From NCBI GenBank assembly GCA_005888465.1, contig VAYJ01000082.1:1-6977 (forward strand): a DNA stretch of 6,977 nt, in the 5' to 3' direction. Position 1 is the first letter of the stretch. Each line of letters begins with the position of its first letter. The stretch is from Actinomycetota bacterium (GTDB taxonomy: Bacteria > Actinomycetota > UBA4738). The position numbers and the translations under genes were made by a program. Below, piece by piece: positions 1 through 6,425 of this stretch. Below the pieces are notes generated by a model. That model worked only from the letters and a program-made list of their open reading frames with translations. It made no database searches and was not told the origin of the DNA.

Positions 1-3
1 CCG

Positions 4-894
4 TCAACGACCCGTCTTGAAGACCTCGTCGACGACGGCGACAAAAGCTCGCAAGAGACGCGATCTATTCGAGGGATCGTAAGCGACGCCCATCTCGGTG
101 TCCGGGACAGGACCACGCAAGGGCCGACACACGATGCCCGGTCTCTTGAGGCGCTCCACGCACTTTGGCATCAAAGAGATACCGCGGCCTGTGGCAACGA
201 GGCTGAGCGCCGTATGAAGCCGCGTCGTCTCCTGCACGATCGTCGGGTCCAGGCCGGCCTGCCGGCACATCGCAATGAGAGCGTCGTAGTATCCCGGCGC
301 ATGACGCCGCGGGAAGAGCAGAAGGCGCTCGCTGCCGAGGGTGCGCAGCATCAGGGAGCGCCTGCGCGCAAGTGGATGATGTTCGGGAAGAACGACCAAG
401 AGCCGTTCGCGGACGATCGGTGTCACCGTCAGCCCGCGGTCCGTCGCCGGCAAGCGAAGAAAGCCGGCATGAATCTGCCCTTCATGTAGCATTCGAAACT
501 GTTCGCTGGCCCCAAGCAGCTGAAACGCGAGATCGACGCCCGGGTAACGCTTGCGAAACACCGGCAAGAGCCGCGGGAAGACGTTGAGCTCCGCGGAGGC
601 CATATGGCCGATAATCAGTAGCCCCGCCTCGCCACGGGCTGCCTGGCTCGCGACGTGCGCTGCCCGCTCCGCTTGGGTGAGAGTCAACCGCGCTTCGATC
701 AGGAAGGCTCGACCGGCATCTGTCAGCTCCACTCGGCGGTTTGTCCGATCGAAGAGGCTCACGCCGAGTTCCTGCTCGAGGCGTCGAATCTGCTGACTCA
801 GTGGCGGCTGCGCGATGTGCAGGCGCTGCGCGGCCCGACCGAAGTGCAGCTCTTCTGCGACCGCGAGGAAATAGCGGAGATGACGAAGCTCCAC
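4..894 (-). CDS. LysR-type transcriptional regulator (CatR/BenM-like)
   Basis: A complete 296-aa protein, the normal LysR length. Residues 1-60 form the winged helix-turn-helix: HLRYFLAVAEELHFGRAA (5-22), then QPPLSQQIRRLE (29-40) and LGVSLFDR (43-50), the LysR signature. From about residue 88 follows the periplasmic-binding-like effector domain, with the stretch VLPEHHPLARR typical of the family. By family knowledge it is a tetrameric DNA-binding regulator responding to a small co-inducer; the HLRYF...QPPLS type is frequent among regulators of aromatic or organic-acid catabolism, but the ligand cannot be read from the sequence. The start is GTG (CAC on the plus strand at 892-894). An in-frame stop lies only 12 bases upstream, so no earlier start is possible, and the SD is poor. 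It is divergent from the glycosyltransferase gene, so that gene and the binding-protein gene behind it are its likely targets, along with its own promoter (inference). Confidence 0.95.
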   Translation of the reverse strand: MELRHLRYFLAVAEELHFGRAAQRLHIAQPPLSQQIRRLEQELGVSLFDRTNRRVELTDAGRAFLIEARLTLTQAERAAHVASQAARGEAGLLIIGHMASAELNVFPRLLPVFRKRYPGVDLAFQLLGASEQFRMLHEGQIHAGFLRLPATDRGLTVTPIVRERLLVVLPEHHPLARRRSLMLRTLGSERLLLFPRRHAPGYYDALIAMCRQAGLDPTIVQETTRLHTALSLVATGRGISLMPKCVERLKRPGIVCRPLRGPVPDTEMGVAYDPSNRSRLLRAFVAVVDEVFKTGR

Positions 895-920
895 GAGTGG
901 TTCATATCACAATCGTCTTA

Positions 921-936
921 TTCGGCCTTCGCCAAA
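921..936. promoter_or_regulatory. candidate LysR-type operator
   Basis: The divergent gap contains TTCGGC-CTTC-GCCAAA, an imperfect dyad that fits the generic T-N11-A LysR box (T922, A934). Immediately beside it, 904-918 reads ATAT-N7-GTCT, two bases from the ATAC-N7-GTAT site used by BenM/CatM-type regulators. The two sites sit 10-42 bases from the regulator's start codon, where autoregulatory LysR boxes usually lie. The T-N11-A pattern is permissive, so this is only a candidate. Confidence 0.3.
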
Positions 937-940
937 AGTA

Positions 941-970
941 TTGGACCGCCGGGTGCCAGATCCCTAGGAT
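941..970 (+). promoter_or_regulatory. weak candidate promoter for the glycosyltransferase unit
   Basis: TTGGAC (941-946) and TAGGAT (965-970) are separated by 18 bp and lie just before the SD of the glycosyltransferase gene. The -35 match is only the TTG core and the -10 matches 4 of 6. A weak promoter needing an activator would fit a LysR-controlled gene, but the match alone is not convincing. A small dyad GATCC-CTA-GGATC (959-971) overlaps the -10. Confidence 0.25.
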
Positions 971-991
971 CCATCGACAAGGAAGACTCTC

Positions 992-2290
992 GTGCGCCGG
1001 TCCCGGCTACTCGTCGCGATGTTCCAGGGCGGAGGAAATGTCCCGCTCCTGCTGCCGATTGTCACTCGGCTGGCGACCCTTGGATATCCCGTGCGATACA
1101 TGGTCGGCGCGGGTGTGAGATCCTCACGCCTGCCGATCAGCGAGCATCTGTGTCGCTCGCTTCGCGCAACAGGCGGCGACGTCATAAGCGTGCGCGAGCC
1201 CGAGATCCATCCCCTGGATGTCGCGCCCGGCACGCGCGGTGTCGTCGCCGGTTGGGTGCCAAAGAGCTTCCGCGCAGTGGCCGCGGAAGCTCTCGCTGCG
1301 CGCTGGATCCCGCACTGGGCCCACGAGGTAGCGTCCGTGCTTGCACAAGATCCCGCCGACGCGCTGATCGCTGACTTCGTTCTCGTTGGAGCGCTCGTGG
1401 CCGCCGAGAGTGCGCGGGTCCCGAGCGTCGCACTGGTGCACACGGTGTACCCGCGGCCGGTGCGGGGCCGCCCTCCTTACGGTCCGGGATGGCAGCCGGC
1501 CGTCGGGATCGTCGGGCACCTGCGGGACGCCGTGGGCGCATTCGTCTCGAACCGAATCCAGGGTCGCGATGCCCTCCCGTGTCTAAATCTCGCCCGCAGC
1601 CGTCTCGGGCTGCGCCCGTTGCGGTGTTACTTCGAACAATTCGACGGAGCGAGCCGGGTCGTCGTGCTTACGAGCCCAAAGTTCGACCCACCAGCAGGGT
1701 TCCCGTTGAACGTCCGTTTCGTCGGCACACCGCTTGGGGAGGACGTGTCACCCTCCCCATTGCCGACGGCGTGCCAGAACGACGGACGTCCGCTAGTCCT
1801 CGTGAGCCTCAGCACGCTCGATCAGGGGCAGGCGACGCTTATGGAGTCGATCCTCGTAGCGCTCGGCTCGCTTCCGGTGCGGGCGCTCGTCACGCTCGGC
1901 CCGGCGCTCGCTGCCGCCCGGTTTACGGCACCACCGAATGTCATGCTCGAGACATTCGTACCGCACGGTTCGGTGCTCCCGCGCGCGACAGCGGTCATCA
2001 CGCAGTGCGGACTGGGGACGGTGATGAAAGCCTTGGCCCATGGCGTTCCGCTCGTGTGCATCCCGCTGGTCGGCGATCAGGCGGATAATGCTGCGCGTAT
2101 CGAGGCGCTCGGAGCAGGTGTGCGTCTTCCATCCGACGCGGATCCCTCCCGAATTCGCAAAGCGATCGAACAGGTGCTGACTGATCGAAGGTTTCGAACG
2201 GCGGCACAGCGCTTCGCCGACGCCGTCGCCGGCGAAGACCCGGTGCAGGCGGCGGTGGATGAGATCCAATCGGTCCTGGTTTCTTTGTGA
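992..2290 (+). CDS. GT-B glycosyltransferase, UDP-glucosyl/macrolide transferase type (GT1-like)
   Basis: A complete 432-aa protein with the two-Rossmann GT-B plan. The N-terminal acceptor domain opens with a beta strand and glycine loop (LLVAMFQGGGNVP, about 6-18). The C-terminal nucleotide-sugar domain carries a recognisable donor-binding block at 337-367: TQCGLGT, then KALAHGVPLVCIPL, then DQADNAAR. By family knowledge such enzymes transfer a hexose from an NDP-sugar to a small hydrophobic acceptor (macrolide, sterol, flavonoid or toxin); the acceptor here is unknown. Two usual positions differ: the donor-loop His (THGG) is Gln338, and the N-terminal GHV motif reads GNV, as also occurs in some actinobacterial-type relatives. 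The start is GTG with GGAAG at 981-985 six bases upstream; ATG at 1019 would cut into the first beta strand. No signal peptide, so probably cytoplasmic. It is followed by the binding-protein gene after 10 bp, implying one transcript. Confidence 0.85.
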   Translation: MRRSRLLVAMFQGGGNVPLLLPIVTRLATLGYPVRYMVGAGVRSSRLPISEHLCRSLRATGGDVISVREPEIHPLDVAPGTRGVVAGWVPKSFRAVAAEALAARWIPHWAHEVASVLAQDPADALIADFVLVGALVAAESARVPSVALVHTVYPRPVRGRPPYGPGWQPAVGIVGHLRDAVGAFVSNRIQGRDALPCLNLARSRLGLRPLRCYFEQFDGASRVVVLTSPKFDPPAGFPLNVRFVGTPLGEDVSPSPLPTACQNDGRPLVLVSLSTLDQGQATLMESILVALGSLPVRALVTLGPALAAARFTAPPNVMLETFVPHGSVLPRATAVITQCGLGTVMKALAHGVPLVCIPLVGDQADNAARIEALGAGVRLPSDADPSRIRKAIEQVLTDRRFRTAAQRFADAVAGEDPVQAAVDEIQSVLVSL

Positions 2291-2292
2291 GG
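2289..2292 (+). promoter_or_regulatory. ribosome binding site for the solute-binding protein
   Basis: GAGG overlaps the last bases of the glycosyltransferase stop codon and lies 8 bases before ATG 2301. It selects ATG 2301 over the in-frame upstream ATG at 2259, which lies inside the preceding gene and would spoil the signal peptide. Confidence 0.6.
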
Positions 2293-2300
2293 CGGATACG

Positions 2301-3854
2301 ATGAACGGACTGATTTCGTGTGGGCCCATCCTGTACGCTCGCCTGACGCTGTCGCTCTTGCTCTTGCTGCGCGCCGGAGTCGGAGTGGAGGCCGCGCCGG
2401 AAGGCCAGATCATCTGGGCGGCGCCGTTCTCGCTCTCTCCGACACTGTTCGATCCCGCGGAGTATCAGGGAAGCATCACGTCAATGATGACGTTCTATGC
2501 GCTCCATGACGCGCTGTTCAAGCCGATGCCAGGGCGTCCGATGGCGCCAGGACTTGCCGAGTCGTGGAGCGTTGCGCGGGACGGCCGGAGCTACGAGTTC
2601 CTGTTGCGAAAAGACGTCAGGTTCCACAACGGAGACCTCATGACCGCGGAGGACGTAAAGTTCTCCTTCGAGCGCTATCGCGGGACGGCGGCGAAGCTCC
2701 TGAAGGAGAAGGTTGCCGCCGTCGAGGTCGTCGACGGGTATCGCGTGCGTATCCGCCTCAAGGAACCCTGGCCTGACTTCATGACGTTCGTCGGGACGCC
2801 GGCGACGGGCGCGGCCTGGATCGTCCCGAGGAGCTACGTGCTGCGGGTCGGGGAGGAAGGTTTCAAGAAGGCGCCCGTCGGTGCCGGCCCCTACCGATTC
2901 GTGTCCTTCACGCCGGGGGTCGAACTCGTCCTCGAGGCACATGAGGGGTTCTGGCGTAAGGTGCCCGCCGTCAAGCGCCTGGTATTCCGCAGCGTCCCCG
3001 ACGACACCACGCGTCTGACCATGCTCAAGCGCGGCGACGTGGACATCGCGTACAATCTCCGAGGCCCGCTCGCCCAGGAAGTGCAACGAACGCCCGGTCT
3101 CACGCTCACGCGAGCGCTTCTGGCCGCCACGTCCTGGCTCGACTTCACGACCGGCCAGTGGGATCCGAAGTCGCCATGGCATGACCGCCGGGCCCGGCTC
3201 GCCGCCTCGCTGTCGATCGATCGAGAGGCGATCAATCAAGCCGAGACGCTCGGGTTCGCGAAGGCGGCAGCGAGCATCATTCCCTCAGGCTTCGAGTTCG
3301 CCTGGCCGGCTCCCGCTATACCGTTCGATCCCGCGCGGTCCAGGAAGCTTCTCTCGGAAGCCGGCTATCCCAACGGCTTTGACGCGGGTGACTACGTCTG
3401 CGACATGCCCTTCGCCAGCGTCGGCGAGGCCGTCATCAACTATCTGGGGGCGGTCGGGATTCGGGCCCGGCTGCGGCCGCTCGAACGGGCGGCGTTCCTC
3501 AATCAGTGGCAGGACAAGAAGGCGACCCATCTCCTGCAGGCCGCGAGCTCGAGCTTCGGGAACGCGGTCACGCGCATTGAACGACACATGCTGTCGGGCA
3601 GCAGCTTTGCCTTCGGCTCCTACGCCGAGATCGACGATCTGTTCCTCCAGCAGGCGCGAGAACTTGACCGCGGCCGGCGGGAGGCGGTGCTCCACGCCAT
3701 CCAGCGCATTGCCTACGAGCGCGTGATGTTCGCGCCGATCTGGCAGGTCGCCCAGCTCAACGGCGTTCGCGCCCGGATTGATCAGCCGGGGATCGGCTTG
3801 ATTGAGTACCTGCCGTACTCATCGCCTTACGAGGATCTCAGGGTGAGGCCGTAG
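2301..3854 (+). CDS. ABC transporter solute-binding protein, family 5 (peptide/opine/nickel type)
   Basis: 517 aa from ATG 2301. Residues 1-31 are a Sec signal peptide with a leucine-rich core (LTLSLLLLL) and probable cleavage after VEA; there is no lipobox, so a free periplasmic protein is expected. The mature part is a full SBP_bac_5 (DppA/OppA-like) protein: the family hallmark TAEDVKFSFERY is at 115-126, VGAGPYRF at 193-200, and GDVDIAYN follows. By family knowledge it captures oligopeptides or other amphipathic solutes and delivers them to an ABC permease. No permease or ATPase gene is adjacent on either side, so it is an orphan within this window, or its partners are encoded elsewhere. 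Its pairing with a glycosyltransferase and a divergent LysR regulator suggests uptake or sensing of a compound that is glycosylated, or of a precursor to it (inference). The substrate cannot be read from the sequence. Confidence 0.9.
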   Translation: MNGLISCGPILYARLTLSLLLLLRAGVGVEAAPEGQIIWAAPFSLSPTLFDPAEYQGSITSMMTFYALHDALFKPMPGRPMAPGLAESWSVARDGRSYEFLLRKDVRFHNGDLMTAEDVKFSFERYRGTAAKLLKEKVAAVEVVDGYRVRIRLKEPWPDFMTFVGTPATGAAWIVPRSYVLRVGEEGFKKAPVGAGPYRFVSFTPGVELVLEAHEGFWRKVPAVKRLVFRSVPDDTTRLTMLKRGDVDIAYNLRGPLAQEVQRTPGLTLTRALLAATSWLDFTTGQWDPKSPWHDRRARLAASLSIDREAINQAETLGFAKAAASIIPSGFEFAWPAPAIPFDPARSRKLLSEAGYPNGFDAGDYVCDMPFASVGEAVINYLGAVGIRARLRPLERAAFLNQWQDKKATHLLQAASSSFGNAVTRIERHMLSGSSFAFGSYAEIDDLFLQQARELDRGRREAVLHAIQRIAYERVMFAPIWQVAQLNGVRARIDQPGIGLIEYLPYSSPYEDLRVRP

Positions 3855-3882
3855 CCACTCCGAACTAGAGGGACACACACCA

Positions 3883-3906
3883 GGCAACCGACATGTGTCG
3901 GCAGCC
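3883..3906 (+). terminator. hairpin after the solute-binding protein gene, possible terminator without U-tract
   Basis: CCGACA (3888-3893) and TGTCGG (3896-3901) form a perfect dyad around TG, extended by GGC (3883-3885) and GCC (3904-3906) across a small internal loop. It lies 29 bases past the stop codon, a usual place for a transcript end, but no T-run follows, so intrinsic termination would be inefficient at best. Confidence 0.3.
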
Positions 3907-3953
3907 AAACATGCGTTGAGGCGATGTCGACGAACCTGAATCCGAATGACTTG

Positions 3954-4124
3954 TTTGCCTGCAGGTGATAGCGGCCCGGGATTTGAACCAGCGATGTAGG
4001 GTAACCTTGGTGTCCGGCCAGGGGATTCGGAGTCGCGTTTGAGTCCCGGATCTCGACATTCACAGGTGCCGGTAAGGGAATCAAACGCGACTTTCAGTCC
4101 CCTGCATATTCAGCCCTTGATATC
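3954..4124 (+). repeat. degenerate dispersed repeat, copy A
   Basis: This non-coding stretch matches a second segment at 6426-6563 in the same orientation. Three blocks can be aligned by eye: 3954-3977 with 6426-6449 (21 of 24 bases, core GCAGGTGAT-GCGGCCC); 3980-4000 with 6453-6473 (16 of 21, ending GTAGG); and 4021-4048 with 6488-6515 (21 of 28, opening GGGGATT). Similarity continues more loosely to a shared TGATATC at 4118-4124 and 6557-6563, and perhaps leftward to CCTGAA at 3935. Copy A is longer because it holds a second, inverted third block. The 421-bp spacer between the binding-protein and TPR genes contains nothing else I recognise, apart from the hairpin at its left end. Confidence 0.65.
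4021..4102. repeat. large imperfect inverted repeat within repeat copy A
   Basis: Arms of 27 bases (4021-4047 and 4076-4102) surround a 28-base loop. The centre of each arm is a perfect 12-bp dyad, AGTCGCGTTTGA (4031-4042) against TCAAACGCGACT (4081-4092), continued inward by TCCC/GGGA after one mismatch. The outer ends GGGGA (4021-4025) and TCCCC (4098-4102) also pair, with a loosely paired 5-base stretch between. A transcript in either direction could form a long stem. Confidence 0.8.
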
Positions 4125-4263
4125 CAACCCATGAGGACCGCCCTTAGCCCAGCTCAGAACAAGAGCCGGGGAGGATCCAGAACAGGGAAGGAGGCCCCTC
4201 AAGTGAGCTAGAATGCCTCACGCGCAATCCGCGGCGCGGGCCCCTAAAGGCTCCACTTTCGCA

Positions 4264-4270
4264 GGGAGGA
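4264..4270 (+). promoter_or_regulatory. ribosome binding site of the large TPR gene
   Basis: GGGAGGA ends five bases before ATG 4276 and is the best SD in the region. It decides for this start over the upstream in-frame ATG 4213, which would put 21 polar residues ahead of an otherwise textbook signal peptide. Confidence 0.75.
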
Positions 4271-4275
4271 CCGTC

Positions 4276-5895
4276 ATGAAAACCGCCTGCAGCGCCCTCA
4301 CCGCACTGATCTTAACGCTCTGTCTCGTCGTGTCCGTGTGGGCCGACGCAGATCTGGCCAAGACCCCGGAACAGTTAGGGCGAGTGCTGTTCAAGACCTC
4401 CTGCTCGCCGGACGCGCAGAAGCAGTTCGAGCGTGCCCTGGCGATGCTGCATTCCTTCTTCTTCCCCGAGACGATCAAAACGTTCTCGGCGATTCCCGAG
4501 ACCGACCCGAGCTGCGCCATCGCCTACTGGGGCATCGCCATCAGCCAGCGTCCGAACCCGCTCGTGCCCCCGTTCGACGCCGCCACCCTCAAGCGCGGGC
4601 TCGAGGCGATCGAGAAGGGCGAGGCAATCGGCGCCAAGACCGAGCGCGAGCGCGACTGGCTCACCGCCCTCAAGGCATTCTACAAGGACTACGACACCGT
4701 CGACCAGGACACGCGCACGAAGAACTACGAGAAGGCGATGGAGGCGTTGGCCAAGAAGTACCCCGATGACGTCGAGGCCAAGGTCTTCTGGGCCCTCGCG
4801 CTGAACGAGACCTTCGATCACAAGAGCATGGCGCCCTTGGTGAAGGCCATTCAGATCCTGGAGCCCCTCGATCGGAAGTACCCGGAGCATCCGGGCATCA
4901 CGCATTACCTCATCCACAGCTACGACTTCGCGCCGATCGCCACGCGCGGCGTGCCCGCCGCCAACAAGTACGCCAAGATCGCGTCGTCGGCGCCCCACGC
5001 CCTCCACATGCCCTCGCACATTTACTCGATGGTCGGCATGTGGGAGGCCTCGATCGCGTCGAACACGCGGACGGTGGCGGCAAGCAATGAGTATGCCGCC
5101 AGGAACAAGCTCGATGGCATCTATGGGGCGATCCCGCATTCGTGGGACTTCATGCAGTACGCCTACCTTCAGCTCGGCCGGGACAGCGAGGCCAAGGCGC
5201 TGACGGAGGAAGTCGCCGGAGTCAAGAAGATCTTCGGGTCGCGGTACGTCACCGAGTGCGGTGCGGCGGCCGTAGCGGCGCGCTACATGCTGGAGCGCCA
5301 GGACTGGAAAGGCGCCGCGACCCTGCAGGTGCTGGACATCGTCAAGGCTCCTCAGGCGCAGGCCATCACGCACTTTGCGCGCGCGCTGGGGGCCGCCCGC
5401 AGCGATGATCTCGCCGCGGCGCAGGCCGACATCGACAAGCTGAAGGAGCTGCGCACGTCACTGGAAAAGGCCTCTCAGCCGTACTGGGCGGGTCAAGTGG
5501 AAGTGCAGATCCTCGCCGCCCAGGCCTGGGTCGCCCAGGCTCAAGGCAGCAAGGAAGACGCGCTGAAGTTCATGCGCGCCGCCGCCGAGCTCGAGGACGC
5601 CAGCGAGAAGCACGTCGCGATGGAGAATCGTCTCTATCCGATGCGTGAGCTGCTCGGCGACATGTTGATGGCGCAGGGCCAGGCAAAAGCGGCGCTGAAG
5701 GAATACGAGGCCGCGCTGAAGAATACGCCGATGCGGCTGCGTGGCTTCTACGGGGCAGCCAAGGCGGCGGAGGCGTCCGGGGAGAAAAAAAAGGCGCGGG
5801 ACTACTTCGCCAAGCTGGCCAGCCTCACGCGCAAGGCGGACGGCGACCGCCCAGAGTTGCGCGAGATGAAACAGCGGGTCATGTCGAGCAAGTGA
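4276..5895 (+). CDS. secreted tetratricopeptide-repeat protein with HPG..HY..H / HALHMPSH motifs
   Basis: 539 aa. Residues 1-23 are a Sec signal peptide (MKTACSALTALILTLCLVVSVWA, cleaved before DAD), so the protein should act outside the cytoplasm. An N-terminal helical-repeat region (about 44-90, with Cys43 and Cys80 in CSPDAQ and DPSCAIAYWG) leads to a middle part with two His-rich motifs: HPGITHYLIHSYD (205-217) and HALHMPSHIY (241-250). Two clear TPR-like helix pairs lie at about 453-522. I recognise this as a widespread bacterial TPR family of unknown function whose defining feature is the HMPSH motif; six closely placed histidines suggest a metal or cofactor site, which is inference. 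Lys codons at 5785-5793 form a run of eight A. The small TPR gene follows after 4 bp, so the two products are probably made together. Confidence 0.9.
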   Translation: MKTACSALTALILTLCLVVSVWADADLAKTPEQLGRVLFKTSCSPDAQKQFERALAMLHSFFFPETIKTFSAIPETDPSCAIAYWGIAISQRPNPLVPPFDAATLKRGLEAIEKGEAIGAKTERERDWLTALKAFYKDYDTVDQDTRTKNYEKAMEALAKKYPDDVEAKVFWALALNETFDHKSMAPLVKAIQILEPLDRKYPEHPGITHYLIHSYDFAPIATRGVPAANKYAKIASSAPHALHMPSHIYSMVGMWEASIASNTRTVAASNEYAARNKLDGIYGAIPHSWDFMQYAYLQLGRDSEAKALTEEVAGVKKIFGSRYVTECGAAAVAARYMLERQDWKGAATLQVLDIVKAPQAQAITHFARALGAARSDDLAAAQADIDKLKELRTSLEKASQPYWAGQVEVQILAAQAWVAQAQGSKEDALKFMRAAAELEDASEKHVAMENRLYPMRELLGDMLMAQGQAKAALKEYEAALKNTPMRLRGFYGAAKAAEASGEKKKARDYFAKLASLTRKADGDRPELREMKQRVMSSK

Positions 5896-5899
5896 CGGC

Positions 5900-6373
5900 G
5901 TGACCCTCGGCAGGGCTTCGGCCGCGCTTCTCGGCCTCGCGCTCGCCCTCGTGCCGGCGACGGCGATCGGGGACGCGACCGACCAAGCGCCAGCCGGAAC
6001 CCAGCTCGACCCTGATTACGCGGCGGGCAAAACGGCCATCGCGGCGAAGGACTGGAACGCCGCGATCAAAGCGCTCTCCTCCGCCGCCCTCCGCGATACA
6101 CGCAACGCCGACATCCAGAACTATCTCGGGTACGCGTATCGCCATACCGGGCAGCTCGACCTTGCGTTCCGGTACTATCAGCGCGCGCTGCAGCTCGATC
6201 CTCGGCATCGCGGCGCGCACGAGTATGTCGGCGAGGCCTACCTCATCGCGAATAACCTGCCCAAAGCAGAGGAGCATCTCGCTGCCTTGCAGCGGATCTG
6301 CCTCATTCCCTGCGAACAGTACGAAGATCTCAAGAAGGCCATCGCCGAGTACCGTCGGCGCGGGGGTAAGTAG
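5900..6373 (+). CDS. small secreted tetratricopeptide-repeat protein
   Basis: 157 aa, starting with GTG four bases after the large TPR gene's stop and lacking a convincing SD, so translational coupling is likely. Residues 1-24 form a signal peptide (hydrophobic core ALLGLALALVPATA, cleavage near AIG). TPR-type helix pairs cover about 39-64, 71-104 (DIQNYLGYAYRHTGQLDLAF) and 105-132. The C-terminal segment ICLIPCEQYEDLKKAI (133-148) carries a Cys134-x3-Cys138 pair that I associate with a common family of small proteobacterial periplasmic TPR proteins of unknown function; as an exported protein it could form a disulfide there. Predicted role: a protein-protein scaffold, perhaps a partner of the large TPR protein (inference from the operon). 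No T-tailed hairpin follows the stop. Confidence 0.85.
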   Translation: MTLGRASAALLGLALALVPATAIGDATDQAPAGTQLDPDYAAGKTAIAAKDWNAAIKALSSAALRDTRNADIQNYLGYAYRHTGQLDLAFRYYQRALQLDPRHRGAHEYVGEAYLIANNLPKAEEHLAALQRICLIPCEQYEDLKKAIAEYRRRGGK

Positions 6374-6425
6374 ATCCTTCGCGAGCTCGGCCGCCTGTTC
6401 CCTGAAACGGAACTTGATGGATCGA

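Noticed and set aside
655..1374. Plus-strand 239-codon ORF across the LysR gene and the divergent gap
   Set aside because: It overlaps two well-recognised genes and its translation is Arg/Ser/Ala-rich low-complexity shadow sequence.
3975..4000. tRNA T-arm look-alike on the minus strand (GGTTCAAATCC)
   Set aside because: The flanking 5-bp T stem does not pair properly, no matching acceptor arm is found about 60 bases away, and no anticodon arm can be built. It is part of the dispersed repeat.
4021..4102. Degenerate CRISPR repeats (GGGGATTGAAAG-like units)
   Set aside because: The ends resemble some CRISPR repeats, but the two units at this locus are inverted relative to each other, the third is 2.4 kb away, and there is no spaced array or cas gene.
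4209..4214. TAGAAT as -10 box for the TPR operon
   Set aside because: It matches 5 of 6 positions, but no -35-like hexamer lies 16-19 bp upstream. The promoter of this operon remains unidentified.
4213..4275. Earlier start (ATG 4213) for the large TPR gene
   Set aside because: No SD at a suitable distance; it would add 21 polar residues ahead of a standard signal peptide, while ATG 4276 has GGGAGGA close upstream.
4375..5373. Long antisense ORF (332 codons) opposite the large TPR gene, and similar ones at 2481-3239 and 964-1443
   Set aside because: High-GC coding DNA with G/C third positions opens the complementary frames. The translations are Arg/Gly/Leu-rich with no recognisable domain, signal peptide or SD.
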